The position numbers and the translations under genes are program-made. From Salinimicrobium sp963709775 (lineage in GTDB: Bacteria; Bacteroidota; Bacteroidia; Flavobacteriales; Flavobacteriaceae), in assembly GCA_963709775.1 (NCBI GenBank), contig CAVPXS010000007.1, forward strand, positions 1 through 64,000: a stretch of DNA of 64,000 bases. The letters are read 5' to 3'. Below are positions 1-8,884 of the stretch, in pieces (the first letter of the stretch is position 1; every line of letters begins with the position of its first letter). Below the pieces are notes generated by a model. That model was given only the letters and a program-made list of their open reading frames with translations, ran no database searches and was not told the DNA's origin.

Positions 1-234
1 TTGATTATTTTGACTATAAAAATGAATTGTATGCCATTACCGCATATATCATTTGATCTCAATTATTATACACGGTTTTACAGCTCCTTCGGTGATTGGG
101 CATTTTAAAAAAAGAGACAGGGTGAAGCAAAAAAGCTGATAACACCGCAGGATTAACAAATGTTTATAGCTGTAGGGTGAAGTTCTGCTTTATGAATTTC
201 TTATTTTAAGAATGATAACTGAAAAATACAAGTA

Positions 235-1128
235 ATGAGCAAAGGTTACAATCCTCCCCGGAAAATGGAAAAACCATCAAAAATCCCTTTTTCAGGATGG
301 AAATCTATAGGGCTGGGAGTAAAAGACGAAATTGGTGAAAACAATGTTTCCATTATATCTGCAGGAGTTGCATTCTATGCATTTCTTGCAGTTTTTCCAG
401 CCATTGGGGCACTAGTCTCCATTTATGGTCTGGGGATGGACCCTCAAAGCCTTCAGGATCAACTACAAACAATCTCCCAGGTGATGCCACAACAGGCTTT
501 TGATATCATAGAGCTATAACTTAAGGATGTAGTTTCCACATCGGGCAGCGCCTTAAGCTGGAGTTTAATCATTGGGATCCTATTTAGTCTTTGGAGTGCC
601 AACAAAGGGACAAAATCAATGTTCACCGGCCTGGATGTCGCTTATGACACCAATAATGACCGGGGCTTCATAAAGCAAAATGCTCTTACCCTGCTCTTTA
701 CACTTGGTACCATCATTCTGGTTATCATTAGCCTCGGGCTCATTGTAATTTGGCCTGCCATTGTTAATTTTATTTCTCTGCCTTCCGGCATGGAAATGTT
801 GATCACCGGGGTAAGATGGGTACTCCTGGCCGCCATAGTAGTATTTTTCCTGGCTGGGATGTATCGATATGCTCCCGATAGAAGAACCCCGGCCTACAAA
901 TGGGTATTTCCCGGAGCGCTCCTGGCCACACTTTTATGGTTAATCGCTTCCTGGGGCTTTTCATTTTATGTTCAAAACTTCGGAAGTTATGGGGAAGTAT
1001 ACGGCTCTATTTCGGCAGTAGTGGTAATGCTGTTATGGTTGTTCCTTACCAGTTTTATCATTCTTATTGGCGCCGAATTAAATTCTGAAATTGAAAAATA
1101 TTCAGGTGTCGGGCGGGTAAAGCATTAA
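235..1128 (+). pseudogene. YihY/BrkB family inner-membrane protein, interrupted by one in-frame stop
   Basis: The reading frame from the ATG at 235 stops at a TAA (517-519). The same frame then continues without a shift through 520-618 into the ORF that starts at the internal ATG 619 and ends at 1128. The joined product, about 297 residues, has the YihY/BrkB layout: a cytosolic N-terminus, hydrophobic segments around VAFYAFLAVFPAIG and LSWSLIIGILFSLW, and four more C-terminal membrane helices, with the family-like GSISAVVVMLLWLF near the end. A single C-to-T change (CAA to TAA) would explain the stop. Family function is poorly defined; the old RNase BN assignment is incorrect. The membrane protein is probably not made full length unless the stop is a sequence error. 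Confidence 0.8.
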
Positions 1129-1151
1129 TCATATTTTCTACGGAAGAAGAG

Positions 1152-1173
1152 TTCCAAAAATGTCATTTTTGAA
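1152..1173. repeat. CAAAAATGtCATTTTTG palindrome, copy 1
   Basis: A near-perfect inverted repeat with 8-bp arms around one central base, lying between yihY and the ccoI promoter. The same core occurs at 4015-4031, inside the hairpin at 35675-35715, and (last arm altered) at 40240-40256. All four copies are intergenic. Confidence 0.6.
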
Positions 1174-1185
1174 GAGCATTTCAAG

Positions 1186-1232
1186 AATATGACCTACGTC
1201 ATATTTTCCAATCCGCTCATTTTCAACCTTTG
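1186..1232 (+). promoter_or_regulatory. Crp/Fnr-type operator and -7 element upstream of ccoI
   Basis: AATATGA (1186-1192) and TCATATT (1199-1205) form a perfect 7-bp inverted repeat with a 6-base spacer, containing the TGA-N6-TCA core of Crp/Fnr sites. The centre is 1195.5. AACCTTTG at 1225-1232 resembles the Bacteroidota -7 element TAnnTTTG and ends 36.5 bases after the centre. With a transcription start about 6 bases further on, the site would sit near -42, the class II activator position. The same geometry recurs at four other promoters in this window. Confidence 0.75.
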
Positions 1233-1258
1233 TACCCGGTACGAAACGAGCAATTTTT

Positions 1259-3628
1259 ATGGAGGAACTTTCTTGTTATCACTGTGGTGATACGATTAAG
1301 TCATGTGTTAGCTTTGATGATAAGTCTTTTTGCTGCAATGGCTGTAAGACCGTTTATGAAATATTTTCAGAAAACGGGCTTTCTTCCTATTATGATATGG
1401 AAGCCACACCCGGTGCGGCACCGGCACAGTTTGAAGGGAAATATGATTTCCTTAGCAATGAAAAAATTGCAGATAAACTGCTGGAGTTCAATGACGGAAA
1501 TATACAGGTAATCTCCCTGTACATTCCTCATATCCACTGCAGCTCCTGCATTTGGATCCTCGAGAACCTCAACAAGCTGAAACCGGAGATCACCGCATCA
1601 CAAGTTGATTTCCCGAAGAAAAGTCTTCGCATTACCTATAATTCAGAAAAGTTAAGTTTAAAAGACCTGGTCTTGTTTATCAGCAGTATTGGGTACGAGC
1701 CTTACATAAGTCTTGATGACAGCGAAACCGGAAAAAAGAAGATCAACCGCAGCATCATTTATAAACTGGGGGTTGCAGGTTTTGCCTTTGGGAATGTAAT
1801 GTTCCTCTCTTTTCCCGAATATTTTGATGTCAATGAATACTGGCTGGAACAGTATAAAGGCCTTTTTAGGTGGCTAATGTTTGCCTTTTCGCTTCCGGTA
1901 GTTTTTTATGTCGCGCAGGATTACTTTATCTCTGCCTACAAAGGGCTGCGGGCAAAAATCCTCAACATTGATGTGCCGCTCGCCCTGGGAGTACTGGTTC
2001 TCTTTGTACGCAGCACATTAGAAATAACTTTTGACTGGGGCTCGGGCTTCTTTGACAGTCTTACAGGTCTTGTATTTTTCCTTACTCTGGGGAAATTCTT
2101 TCAGCAAAAGACTTACAATTTCCTCTCTTTTGAGAGGGACTACAAATCATATTTTCCCATTGGTATCACCCGCATAAATCCCGACGGAAAAGAGGAGAGC
2201 ATACATGTGCACGATATTGAAAAAGGTGACAGGATCTTAATTAGGAATGAAGAACTTATACCTGTGGATGGTATTCTTATCAATGGGAATGCGCGTATTG
2301 ATTACAGCTTTGTAACAGGAGAATCTGAAGCTGTGCAGAAGGAATCCGGAGATAAATTATATGCAGGAGGGCGGCAGGTTTCGGGCATGATCGAGATGGA
2401 AGCTCTCAAGTCGGTTTCTCAAAGTTACCTCACAAAATTATGGAGCAATGATGTTTTCCAGGTTAAAAAGGAAGACTCCTTCACCTCTTTCATCAACCAT
2501 ATAAGCAAGTATTTCACTATTGTATTGCTTCTAATCGCTTTTACGGCAACAGCCTGGTGGGCATTTTTAGATTTTGCCACCGCGATCAATGTCTTTACAG
2601 CAGTATTAATAATTGCCTGTCCCTGTGCGCTTGCAATGTCCACCCCGTTCACCCTCGGAAACCTCCTGAGGATCTTTGGCAACAAAAAGTTTTATCTGAA
2701 AAATGCCGGTGTGATCGAGCAACTCGCAAAAGCCGACACTCTGATCTTTGACAAAACAGGAACCATCACCTCCAATAAAAAAAGCAGCATTAGTTATGAA
2801 GGGATCACCCTTACTGCTGAAGAAGAATCTCTCCTGAAGAACACGCTTCGCGCCTCAAATCATCCTTTGAGCCGTAAATTATATGATATGCTGGCCGAAT
2901 ATGATATTACTGCGCCCGAAGAATTTCGGGAAGTCACAGGGAAAGGAATTGAAGCCGTACACCAAAAGCAGGCGATGAAAGTAGGATCCGCCGAATTTGT
3001 GGGGAGTACTGTGGTAGCACCAACCCTTAACACTTCGGTACATATTAGTTCGAACAATGAATACAAAGGCAGGTACGTCTTTTTCAATGAATACCGCGAA
3101 GGGGTAAAAGATCTCTTTTCTGAACTGGCCCCACATTACCACCTTTCAATTCTTTCGGGAGATAATGAAGGAGAAAAGGAGAGACTCGAAAATCTGCTAC
3201 CGAAAAATACTGAAATGCTCTTCAACCAGAAACCTGAGAATAAACTCAACTACATCGCCTCTCTTCAACAAAAGGGAAGAAAAACGATCATGGTGGGCGA
3301 TGGTCTTAATGATGCCGGGGCACTGGCAAAAAGTGAGGTGGGAATAGCAATTTCAGAAAATGTAAATGTCTTCTCCCCCGCCTGTGATGCTATTCTGGAT
3401 GCAAGCAGGTTTGACAGTCTTTTTAAGTTCATTAAAGCTTCAAAGTCGGCAATGAAGGTGATCAAGATAAGCATGCTTCTGTCCTTTCTCTATAATGTCG
3501 TGGGTCTTTATTTTGCGGTTACCGGGCAATTATCCCCAATTATCGCGGCTATTCTTATGCCTTTAAGTTCCATAAGTATCATTGCTTTCACTACAGTATG
3601 CACCAATTTCATTGGCCGCAGGATTTAG
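1259..3628 (+). CDS. ccoI: CcoI-type copper-transporting P1B ATPase
   Basis: A 789-residue heavy-metal P-type ATPase. In CcoI/FixI proteins this exports or delivers copper for assembly of cbb3 oxidase. The N-terminus has a cysteine-rich module (CYHCG, then CCNGC near residue 25-29) followed by a heavy-metal domain with CSSC at about 94-97. The intramembrane CPC motif (ACPCAL) is near residue 455, the phosphorylation motif DKTGT near 498, and the hinge GDGLNDAG near 680. Two C-terminal membrane helices follow. In relatives ccoS directly follows ccoI. Here ccoS is about 7 kb downstream, after a nirK operon and other genes. A Crp/Fnr-like operator precedes it, in line with low-oxygen control. 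The metal is inferred from the CPC class and from context. Confidence 0.93.
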   Translation: MEELSCYHCGDTIKSCVSFDDKSFCCNGCKTVYEIFSENGLSSYYDMEATPGAAPAQFEGKYDFLSNEKIADKLLEFNDGNIQVISLYIPHIHCSSCIWILENLNKLKPEITASQVDFPKKSLRITYNSEKLSLKDLVLFISSIGYEPYISLDDSETGKKKINRSIIYKLGVAGFAFGNVMFLSFPEYFDVNEYWLEQYKGLFRWLMFAFSLPVVFYVAQDYFISAYKGLRAKILNIDVPLALGVLVLFVRSTLEITFDWGSGFFDSLTGLVFFLTLGKFFQQKTYNFLSFERDYKSYFPIGITRINPDGKEESIHVHDIEKGDRILIRNEELIPVDGILINGNARIDYSFVTGESEAVQKESGDKLYAGGRQVSGMIEMEALKSVSQSYLTKLWSNDVFQVKKEDSFTSFINHISKYFTIVLLLIAFTATAWWAFLDFATAINVFTAVLIIACPCALAMSTPFTLGNLLRIFGNKKFYLKNAGVIEQLAKADTLIFDKTGTITSNKKSSISYEGITLTAEEESLLKNTLRASNHPLSRKLYDMLAEYDITAPEEFREVTGKGIEAVHQKQAMKVGSAEFVGSTVVAPTLNTSVHISSNNEYKGRYVFFNEYREGVKDLFSELAPHYHLSILSGDNEGEKERLENLLPKNTEMLFNQKPENKLNYIASLQQKGRKTIMVGDGLNDAGALAKSEVGIAISENVNVFSPACDAILDASRFDSLFKFIKASKSAMKVIKISMLLSFLYNVVGLYFAVTGQLSPIIAAILMPLSSISIIAFTTVCTNFIGRRI

Positions 3629-3825
3629 AATATTCCCATCAAAAATCTTATCTCCTTTTCATTTTTAAAAAATTCTAATAAAAAAGTTGGAAATAAAAAG
3701 GAAAATCGGGTAAATTGGGACTGTGATTAAATTATTTGTTTCCCTGCTTTTTGCAGGGAGAGCCAACGAGAAAGCAACCCCTACTTGCTTCTTGTTGTTT
3801 CATCCCCCAAAAGTTTCCTCCTGAC

Positions 3826-4002
3826 ATGCTTTTTACAAAGAATTTTTTATTGAAGCTAACCGGGCTACTATTTATAGTTGCAGGAATAGCATTACGATTT
3901 TCTAATTTTGAATCTGCTTTCTCTCCATTCATCTTAGGCGGGCTTATTGGCGGTGGAGCTGTTCTGCTTTTTGGAATAGGCAGAAAAGAAAACAGGTCAT
4001 AA
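3826..4002 (+). CDS. Small two-helix membrane protein of unknown function
   Basis: A 58-residue product starting MLFTKNFLLK, with two hydrophobic stretches (LTGLLFIVAGIAL and FILGGLIGGGAVLLFGIG) and a basic C-terminal tail. An in-frame upstream ATG at 3736 would add 30 residues of a different, cysteine-containing character. The internal start is preferred because the membrane protein then begins cleanly. It is not recognised as a named family. It lies between ccoI and a broken acetyltransferase, with a CAAAAATG palindrome just after it. Confidence 0.5.
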   Translation: MLFTKNFLLKLTGLLFIVAGIALRFSNFESAFSPFILGGLIGGGAVLLFGIGRKENRS

Positions 4003-4010
4003 AACAAGAG

Positions 4011-4032
4011 GTTCCAAAAATGACATTTTTGA
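4011..4032. repeat. CAAAAATGaCATTTTTG palindrome, copy 2
   Basis: An inverted repeat with 8-bp arms (4015-4031), preceded by GTTC exactly as in copy 1 at 1151. It sits 7 bases before the ATG of the broken acetyltransferase gene. Confidence 0.6.
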
Positions 4033-4038
4033 CGGCCC

Positions 4039-4549
4039 ATGAAAAAACCTCCTTACCCTGAGTATCCGGAAATAGCTTCTGAAGAGATCCTTCTCAGAAA
4101 GATTAAGCCTGAAGAACTTTCAGAGCTTCTCATCATTTCCTTCTACGACGGAAAACAAGCCAAAAGTGAAACCGAAGCTGCAGCGATGCTTCACAGAATT
4201 GAAAATGATTATCTCAACGGGGAAAGCATTCACTGGGGTATTGAAGAAAGGAATTCCGGAAAAATTGTCGGCACCTGTGGCTATTACAGGGGTTTTAAAG
4301 ATGCTGCAGGCGAATTAGGCTGCATTCTCCTTCCGGCGTATAGAGGAAAAGGTCTTATGACCGAAGCAGTTCGCCTGGCAGTGGCTTTTGGGTTTAGAAC
4401 GATTGGCTTGCAAAAAGTTTTTGCCGTTACCTCATCAGGAAAATTTCAGGATGATCACGCTACTGGAGCGCCTAAACTTCAGGAAAACTAAGGAAGTGGG
4501 TGAAGAAGTGCATTTCGAAATCCTGCGAAAGGGATTTATTCAGCATTAG
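4039..4549 (+). pseudogene. GNAT family N-acetyltransferase, frameshifted near the C-terminus
   Basis: The ORF from 4039 gives a RimJ/RimL-type GNAT: GTCGYYRG strand, then acetyl-CoA loop LLPAYRGKGLMTEA, then GLQKVFAVTSS. At the four-A run 4440-4443 the frame changes and the ORF ends at 4491 with an unrelated tail. Removing one A restores a family-like ending: the other frame reads MITLLERLNF from 4451 and continues to the TAG at 4547-4549. The insertion therefore costs the last strand and helix of the fold. Homopolymer position makes a sequence error possible. Substrate unknown; homologues acetylate protein N-termini or small molecules. Confidence 0.82.
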
Positions 4550-4597
4550 GTAGTTTGAATTGCACTTATAACCAACTATTCCTTAATTTATTAAAGG

Positions 4598-4640
4598 TGC
4601 TAAATATCATTATTTAACCCGCGCCGATTTTCTAAATTTA
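4598..4640 (+). promoter_or_regulatory. Weak Crp/Fnr-like site with -7 element upstream of the P2-type ATPase
   Basis: TGC (4598-4600), six bases, then TCA (4607-4609): five of six core positions match TGA-N6-TCA. The centre is 4603.5, and TAAATTTA at 4633-4640 ends exactly 36.5 bases later, the same geometry as the better sites. The flanking arms are not palindromic, so this is a candidate only. Confidence 0.4.
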
Positions 4641-4718
4641 ATAATATCTGCCGCCACGATAGAGCAAAGGGAAATTTGCATCATGAATTCTTAGGCAGTC
4701 TTTAAAAAATCAGGAAAT

Positions 4719-7415
4719 ATGAAAATGGATTCCTGGTACCAAATGAGTCCCGAGGAGGTGATGAAGAAACTCGACACCTCCCCCGATGGCTTGTCAACTG
4801 CTCAACACGACAGCAGGCAGCAGGAGTATGGGAAAAACCTACTGCCGAAAAAAAAGAAAATCACGCTCATCCATTTGTTTTTCGTCCAGTTCCTCAACTC
4901 ACTTATTTATGTTTTACTGGCAGCAGCTCTTGTGGCTCTTGTACTGGGAGAATATTCAGATGCTATTTTTATTTTCCTGGTCCTGCTCGTTAATGCGGGC
5001 ATAGGTACTTTCCAGGAGTGGAAGGCAGAAGAAAAAGCTTCTGCCCTGGAAAACCTCATCAAGCTACGGGTCAAGGTAAGGAGGAACAAACAAATTATTG
5101 TGGTTGACAGTGAAGATCTCGTGCCCGGCGATCTCGTTTTCATGGAATCGGGAAACAAGGTGCCGGCCGATATCAGGGTGATCAATTACAACAATTTAAT
5201 GGCAGAAGAAGCTATTCTCACCGGGGAATCAAAAGCCATAGAAAAGGACAGCAGCGCTATTATAAAAGAAAATGTTGGAGTGCCCGACCAAACCAACATG
5301 CTGTTTGCCGGCACCACCATAACAACAGGAAGAGGTACCGGAATAGTTGTCTCTACAGGAATTGGAACCGAAATTGGGAAGATTGCATCTTCGCTTCAGG
5401 AACTTGAGACAGGCAAGGCGCCACTGGTAAAGAGAATGGAGATCTTTACGCGTAAAATAACTTATATCGTTTTGGCCGCCAGTATGGTTTTGGGAGTTAT
5501 GGGATACTACTTTGGAATTCCTGTAAAAGAGATCTTCTTTTTTGTCGTGGCCGTAGCAGTATCGGCCATTCCGGAAGGTTTACCTATTGCCATGACGGTT
5601 GCGCTTTCCATAGGTGGATCGAGAATGGCCAAAAGAAACGTGATCATTCGAAAACTCACTGCCGTGGAGGGCCTTGGCAGCTGCACCTTCATTGCTACAG
5701 ATAAAACAGGGACACTTACTGTTGACCAGCAAACAGCTAGAATATTAATATTGCCGGGGCCAATAGCACTCAAAGTCACAGGTGAAGGTTATAACGGCGA
5801 AGGAAAGATCGTTTCACGGGGTGGTGACGAAGTTCTTTTGGATCAGTCAGGTGATCTACAAAGACTACTTCAGGCGGTATCTATATGTAATGAAGGCAAC
5901 CTGAATCACATTGATGGCAACTGGTCATTTTCCGGAGATCCCATAGATGTGGCTTTATTAAGCCTTCCTTTTAAAGCCGGAACATCCCCGGAAAAATTTC
6001 AGGCTCAAATTAAAAAGGTGAAAGAGGTGCCATTTGAATCGGCCCGACAATTTGCTGCAGTGTATTATAAACAGGAGGGAACTGAGGAGCTCCAAATTGC
6101 TGTTAAAGGTGCTATTGAAAAAATTAAAGAGCATATTGATGGTGAAAAATATGCACCTCTTTTGGAAGAGGCCGCCAAACATGCTGAAAGCGGCTATCGT
6201 ATAATCGCAGTTGCAGGAGGAACTGCAGATAAAATATTACCTGCAGGGGAGCTCCCTCACCTGGAAATGTTAGGGTTTATTGCCCTTATAGATCCATTAC
6301 GTCCCGAAGCAGCACCTGCAGTGAAAGAATGCCATGCCGCAGGAGTGCAGGTCGCAATGGTTACGGGAGATCATCCTGCAACTTCCCTTGCCATAGCTAA
6401 AGAAGTAGGCATCGCAAACATGCAGGAGCAAGTCATTACCGGAGCTGAATTGAGTAATATCGAGAAAACTCCCGAAAAGTTAACCGATATCCTAAGGACA
6501 AAGCGGGTTTTCGCAAGGGTCACACCGCAACAGAAACAAATGATAGTCGAATCCATAAGAGAATCCGGACATTTAATTGCGGTAACCGGAGATGGAGTAA
6601 ATGATGCCCCGGCACTAAAAACGGCAAATATTGGAGTCGCAATGGGCTATGGAACAGATGTGGCAAAAGACACCGCATCTATAATTATTAGCGATAACAA
6701 CTTTGCATCTATCGCTGCAGGTATTGAGGAAGGGCGTTATACCTATAGTAATTTGAGGAAAATTATTTATCTGCTCATCTCAACAGGGGCGGCCGAATTA
6801 TTGACTATTGGTCTTTCCCTGGCCTTCCTGTTACCATTGCCTTTCCTCCCTGTACAGTTATTGTGGCTAAACCTGGTCACCAACGGGATACAGGATGTTG
6901 CCCTGGCATTTGAAGCAGGAGAGAAAAGAGTTATGCTTCAACCTCCCAGAAAACCTGATGAGCCCATTTTTGACCCCCTCATGATAAAACAAACCCTGCT
7001 CTCTGCTGCAGTGATAGCATTGCTGGCTTTTGGCTTGTGGTATCATTTGCTTAACCAACTTCATTGGGAGGAACAACCTGCAAGAAATGCGGTGCTAATG
7101 CTAATGGTTTTACTTCAGAACTTCCACACCTTTAATTGCCGGTCGGAGACCAGATCTGCATTCAGAATTCCGGTAAAAAAGAACCTGTTTTTACTTTTTG
7201 GAGTATTAGGAGCTCAAAGTCTTCATATCCTGGCTTTGCAGGCACCCTTTATGCAAACATTATTAAGCCTCAATCCCCTGCCAATAAGGCACTGGGTCTA
7301 CCTTTTCTTTTCTGCTTCTTTGATATTGGTGGCGATGGAATTGTTTAAATTATTAGTTGCTAAAAAAGAAGTTGAAAAGCAGCGAACCTTCAATGGCCGG
7401 GACACCACAGTATAG
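4719..7415 (+). CDS. P2-type cation-translocating ATPase (calcium ATPase-like)
   Basis: An 898-residue ion pump. Features in order: an N-terminal cation-ATPase domain (SPEEVMKKLDTSPDGLS), M1-M2, actuator with TGES near residue 168, M4 with AIPEGLPIAM near 283, DKTGTLT near 328, the nucleotide domain, MVTGDHP, GDGVNDAPALK near 623, and the C-terminal six-helix group starting in LLWLNLVTNG. The PEGLP and LNLVTNG elements are those of SERCA/PMR1-like P2A pumps, so Ca2+ or Mn2+ is the likely ion, but specificity cannot be read here. It is followed by a bidirectional terminator shared with the convergent sco gene. Length is normal for the family. Confidence 0.88.
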   Translation: MKMDSWYQMSPEEVMKKLDTSPDGLSTAQHDSRQQEYGKNLLPKKKKITLIHLFFVQFLNSLIYVLLAAALVALVLGEYSDAIFIFLVLLVNAGIGTFQEWKAEEKASALENLIKLRVKVRRNKQIIVVDSEDLVPGDLVFMESGNKVPADIRVINYNNLMAEEAILTGESKAIEKDSSAIIKENVGVPDQTNMLFAGTTITTGRGTGIVVSTGIGTEIGKIASSLQELETGKAPLVKRMEIFTRKITYIVLAASMVLGVMGYYFGIPVKEIFFFVVAVAVSAIPEGLPIAMTVALSIGGSRMAKRNVIIRKLTAVEGLGSCTFIATDKTGTLTVDQQTARILILPGPIALKVTGEGYNGEGKIVSRGGDEVLLDQSGDLQRLLQAVSICNEGNLNHIDGNWSFSGDPIDVALLSLPFKAGTSPEKFQAQIKKVKEVPFESARQFAAVYYKQEGTEELQIAVKGAIEKIKEHIDGEKYAPLLEEAAKHAESGYRIIAVAGGTADKILPAGELPHLEMLGFIALIDPLRPEAAPAVKECHAAGVQVAMVTGDHPATSLAIAKEVGIANMQEQVITGAELSNIEKTPEKLTDILRTKRVFARVTPQQKQMIVESIRESGHLIAVTGDGVNDAPALKTANIGVAMGYGTDVAKDTASIIISDNNFASIAAGIEEGRYTYSNLRKIIYLLISTGAAELLTIGLSLAFLLPLPFLPVQLLWLNLVTNGIQDVALAFEAGEKRVMLQPPRKPDEPIFDPLMIKQTLLSAAVIALLAFGLWYHLLNQLHWEEQPARNAVLMLMVLLQNFHTFNCRSETRSAFRIPVKKNLFLLFGVLGAQSLHILALQAPFMQTLLSLNPLPIRHWVYLFFSASLILVAMELFKLLVAKKEVEKQRTFNGRDTTV

Positions 7416-7422
7416 AAACAAA

Positions 7423-7446
7423 AAAGGCTGCTAAACAGCAGCCTTT
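7423..7446. terminator. Bidirectional terminator between the P2 ATPase and sco
   Basis: AAAGGCTGCT (7423-7432), a 4-base loop and AGCAGCCTTT (7437-7446) form a perfect 10-bp stem. A-rich sequence precedes it and T-rich sequence follows, so it can serve both convergent genes. Confidence 0.85.
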
Positions 7447-7468
7447 CTCTATCTGACATGAAATCTTC

Positions 7469-8095
7469 TTAATTCGAAACTTCGGTTTTAATGGCTTCAA
7501 CTGTTTCTGTATTATCTACTCCAAGGCCTTCCTGCTGGTGGACCAGCACTCCATCTTCATCAAATACGCTAATGATGTTGGAGTGGGAAAAATCAATGGG
7601 AGAGATCTGCTTATAACTCACTGCGAGTACGGTTGCAAATTCCCTGGTATCTTCGGGCGTACCGCGAAGGAACATCCAGTGGTCATCTTCCATCACATTT
7701 TCTTTAGCAAAGGAATTAAGACGTTGGGGCGTATCGGTTTCAGGATCTATGCTTACCATGATAAACTTTGTTTTGTCGAGATCCTCCTCCGGCAACTGCT
7801 TTTCAATATTCCGCATATCTGCGATAAGTCTGGGACAGGCGGCTTTACAGGAGGTGTAGATCATTACCATGACCAGTACATTTCCCCGAAGGTCTTCCAG
7901 CTGAATATTCTCATTATCCTGGGTGGTCCAGGTGGAGGGCAGATTGTAGATAGAAAGTTCCGGAATTTCTCCCTTGATTTCCTCTGTATTCACTGCGACT
8001 TCTTCTTTAGCATCAGCTTCTTTCTTTCCGGCATCGTTGCACGCTGCAAAGAGAAAAACTGAAAGCATTATAAAAACAACTTTTTTCATGATCAT
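7469..8095 (-). CDS. SCO1/SenC family lipoprotein (copper chaperone or thiol-redox)
   Basis: A 208-residue SCO-family protein with a lipobox (FLFAAC) close to the N-terminus, so anchored on the outer face of a membrane. The thioredoxin fold shows the copper-binding CxxxCP as TSCKAACP and the distal histidine as DFSHSN. SCO proteins deliver copper to CuA oxidases or to other cuproenzymes. Its place as last gene of the nirK operon suggests that the copper nitrite reductase is the client, though that is inference. The start at 8095 overlaps the stop of the upstream gene as ATGA; a second in-frame ATG lies at 8089. Confidence 0.9.
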   Translation of the reverse strand: MIMKKVVFIMLSVFLFAACNDAGKKEADAKEEVAVNTEEIKGEIPELSIYNLPSTWTTQDNENIQLEDLRGNVLVMVMIYTSCKAACPRLIADMRNIEKQLPEEDLDKTKFIMVSIDPETDTPQRLNSFAKENVMEDDHWMFLRGTPEDTREFATVLAVSYKQISPIDFSHSNIISVFDEDGVLVHQQEGLGVDNTETVEAIKTEVSN

Positions 8096-8871
8096 AATTC
8101 TGATTTTTCAATATCCTGTACACATCTAAACCCAAGGTTCTTGATTGAGTACTTTGCTTTCATGCTTCCGCGGAAGGCATACCGCATAAAAGCTGCATAG
8201 TTCATAAGGTCTGTGGCGCCAACTGCCGCCCCTCCGCAAAAGAGGTTATTATCTCCCGTACTATCCTGCCGGGATTCCCCACCAATCATCACCGAATTGA
8301 AATCTGATGTCCACTCCCATACCAACCCGTGAAGGTCGGACACTCCCCAATAGTTCCTAAAGGTATTACCTATTGTGTTTTTATAAGTGTTGGGGGTTTC
8401 ATACCAGCTAAGGATAAATTGATTATAAGATTTTTCTTCGCGTGCATCGGGGCTGGTTTCATTTGCCATGGCTACATACTCCCACTCATCTACTGTAGGC
8501 AATCTCTTGCCCTGGCATTCGCAGTAATTCTTTGCTGCAAACCAGGAGACATTGGTCACCGGGGAATTGGGCAGCATGTCATCACCAAAACTTAAATCAT
8601 TCTTCCAGTTACGCAGGTAATTATCATCGGCAAACAGCTTTTTCACCTGTGATTTTCTCCAGCGTGGATTTTCCTCCACAAATTTTAAAAATTCTGCATT
8701 TGTGACCGGATAAACATCCATAAGGAAATCATCTACGGGAACCTCGGTTTTGGTTCCGTAGAGGGGAATAAACTCCCCTCCCTTCACCTCTACCATTGAA
8801 CCAGACTGGCTGTAAGCCTGGCTCGTGATCATTATCGCGATGCAAATTGCCAATCTGGTTAACGTTTTCAT
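8092..8871 (-). CDS. Sulfatase-modifying-factor fold protein of the nirK operon
   Basis: A 259-residue secreted protein: signal peptide (IAIMITSQAYSQ), then an FGE-sulfatase/SUMF1 fold with the usual landmarks MDVYPVTNAEF, SPVTNVSW, GKRLPTVDEWEY, GLVWEWTSDF and LGFRCV. The paired active-site cysteines of true formylglycine-generating enzymes are not evident near the C-terminus. It is therefore unlikely to convert sulfatase cysteines, and a structural or maturation role toward NirK is more plausible. It lies 13 bp after nirK and overlaps sco by 4 bp, so the three genes form one operon. The role is inferred from context. Confidence 0.82.
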   Translation of the reverse strand: MKTLTRLAICIAIMITSQAYSQSGSMVEVKGGEFIPLYGTKTEVPVDDFLMDVYPVTNAEFLKFVEENPRWRKSQVKKLFADDNYLRNWKNDLSFGDDMLPNSPVTNVSWFAAKNYCECQGKRLPTVDEWEYVAMANETSPDAREEKSYNQFILSWYETPNTYKNTIGNTFRNYWGVSDLHGLVWEWTSDFNSVMIGGESRQDSTGDNNLFCGGAAVGATDLMNYAAFMRYAFRGSMKAKYSIKNLGFRCVQDIEKSEL

Positions 8872-8884
8872 ACTATAAAGATAA

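Noticed and set aside
8092..8871. True formylglycine-generating enzyme
   Set aside because: The paired catalytic cysteines are not found and no sulfatase gene is near; the fold alone is kept as the call.
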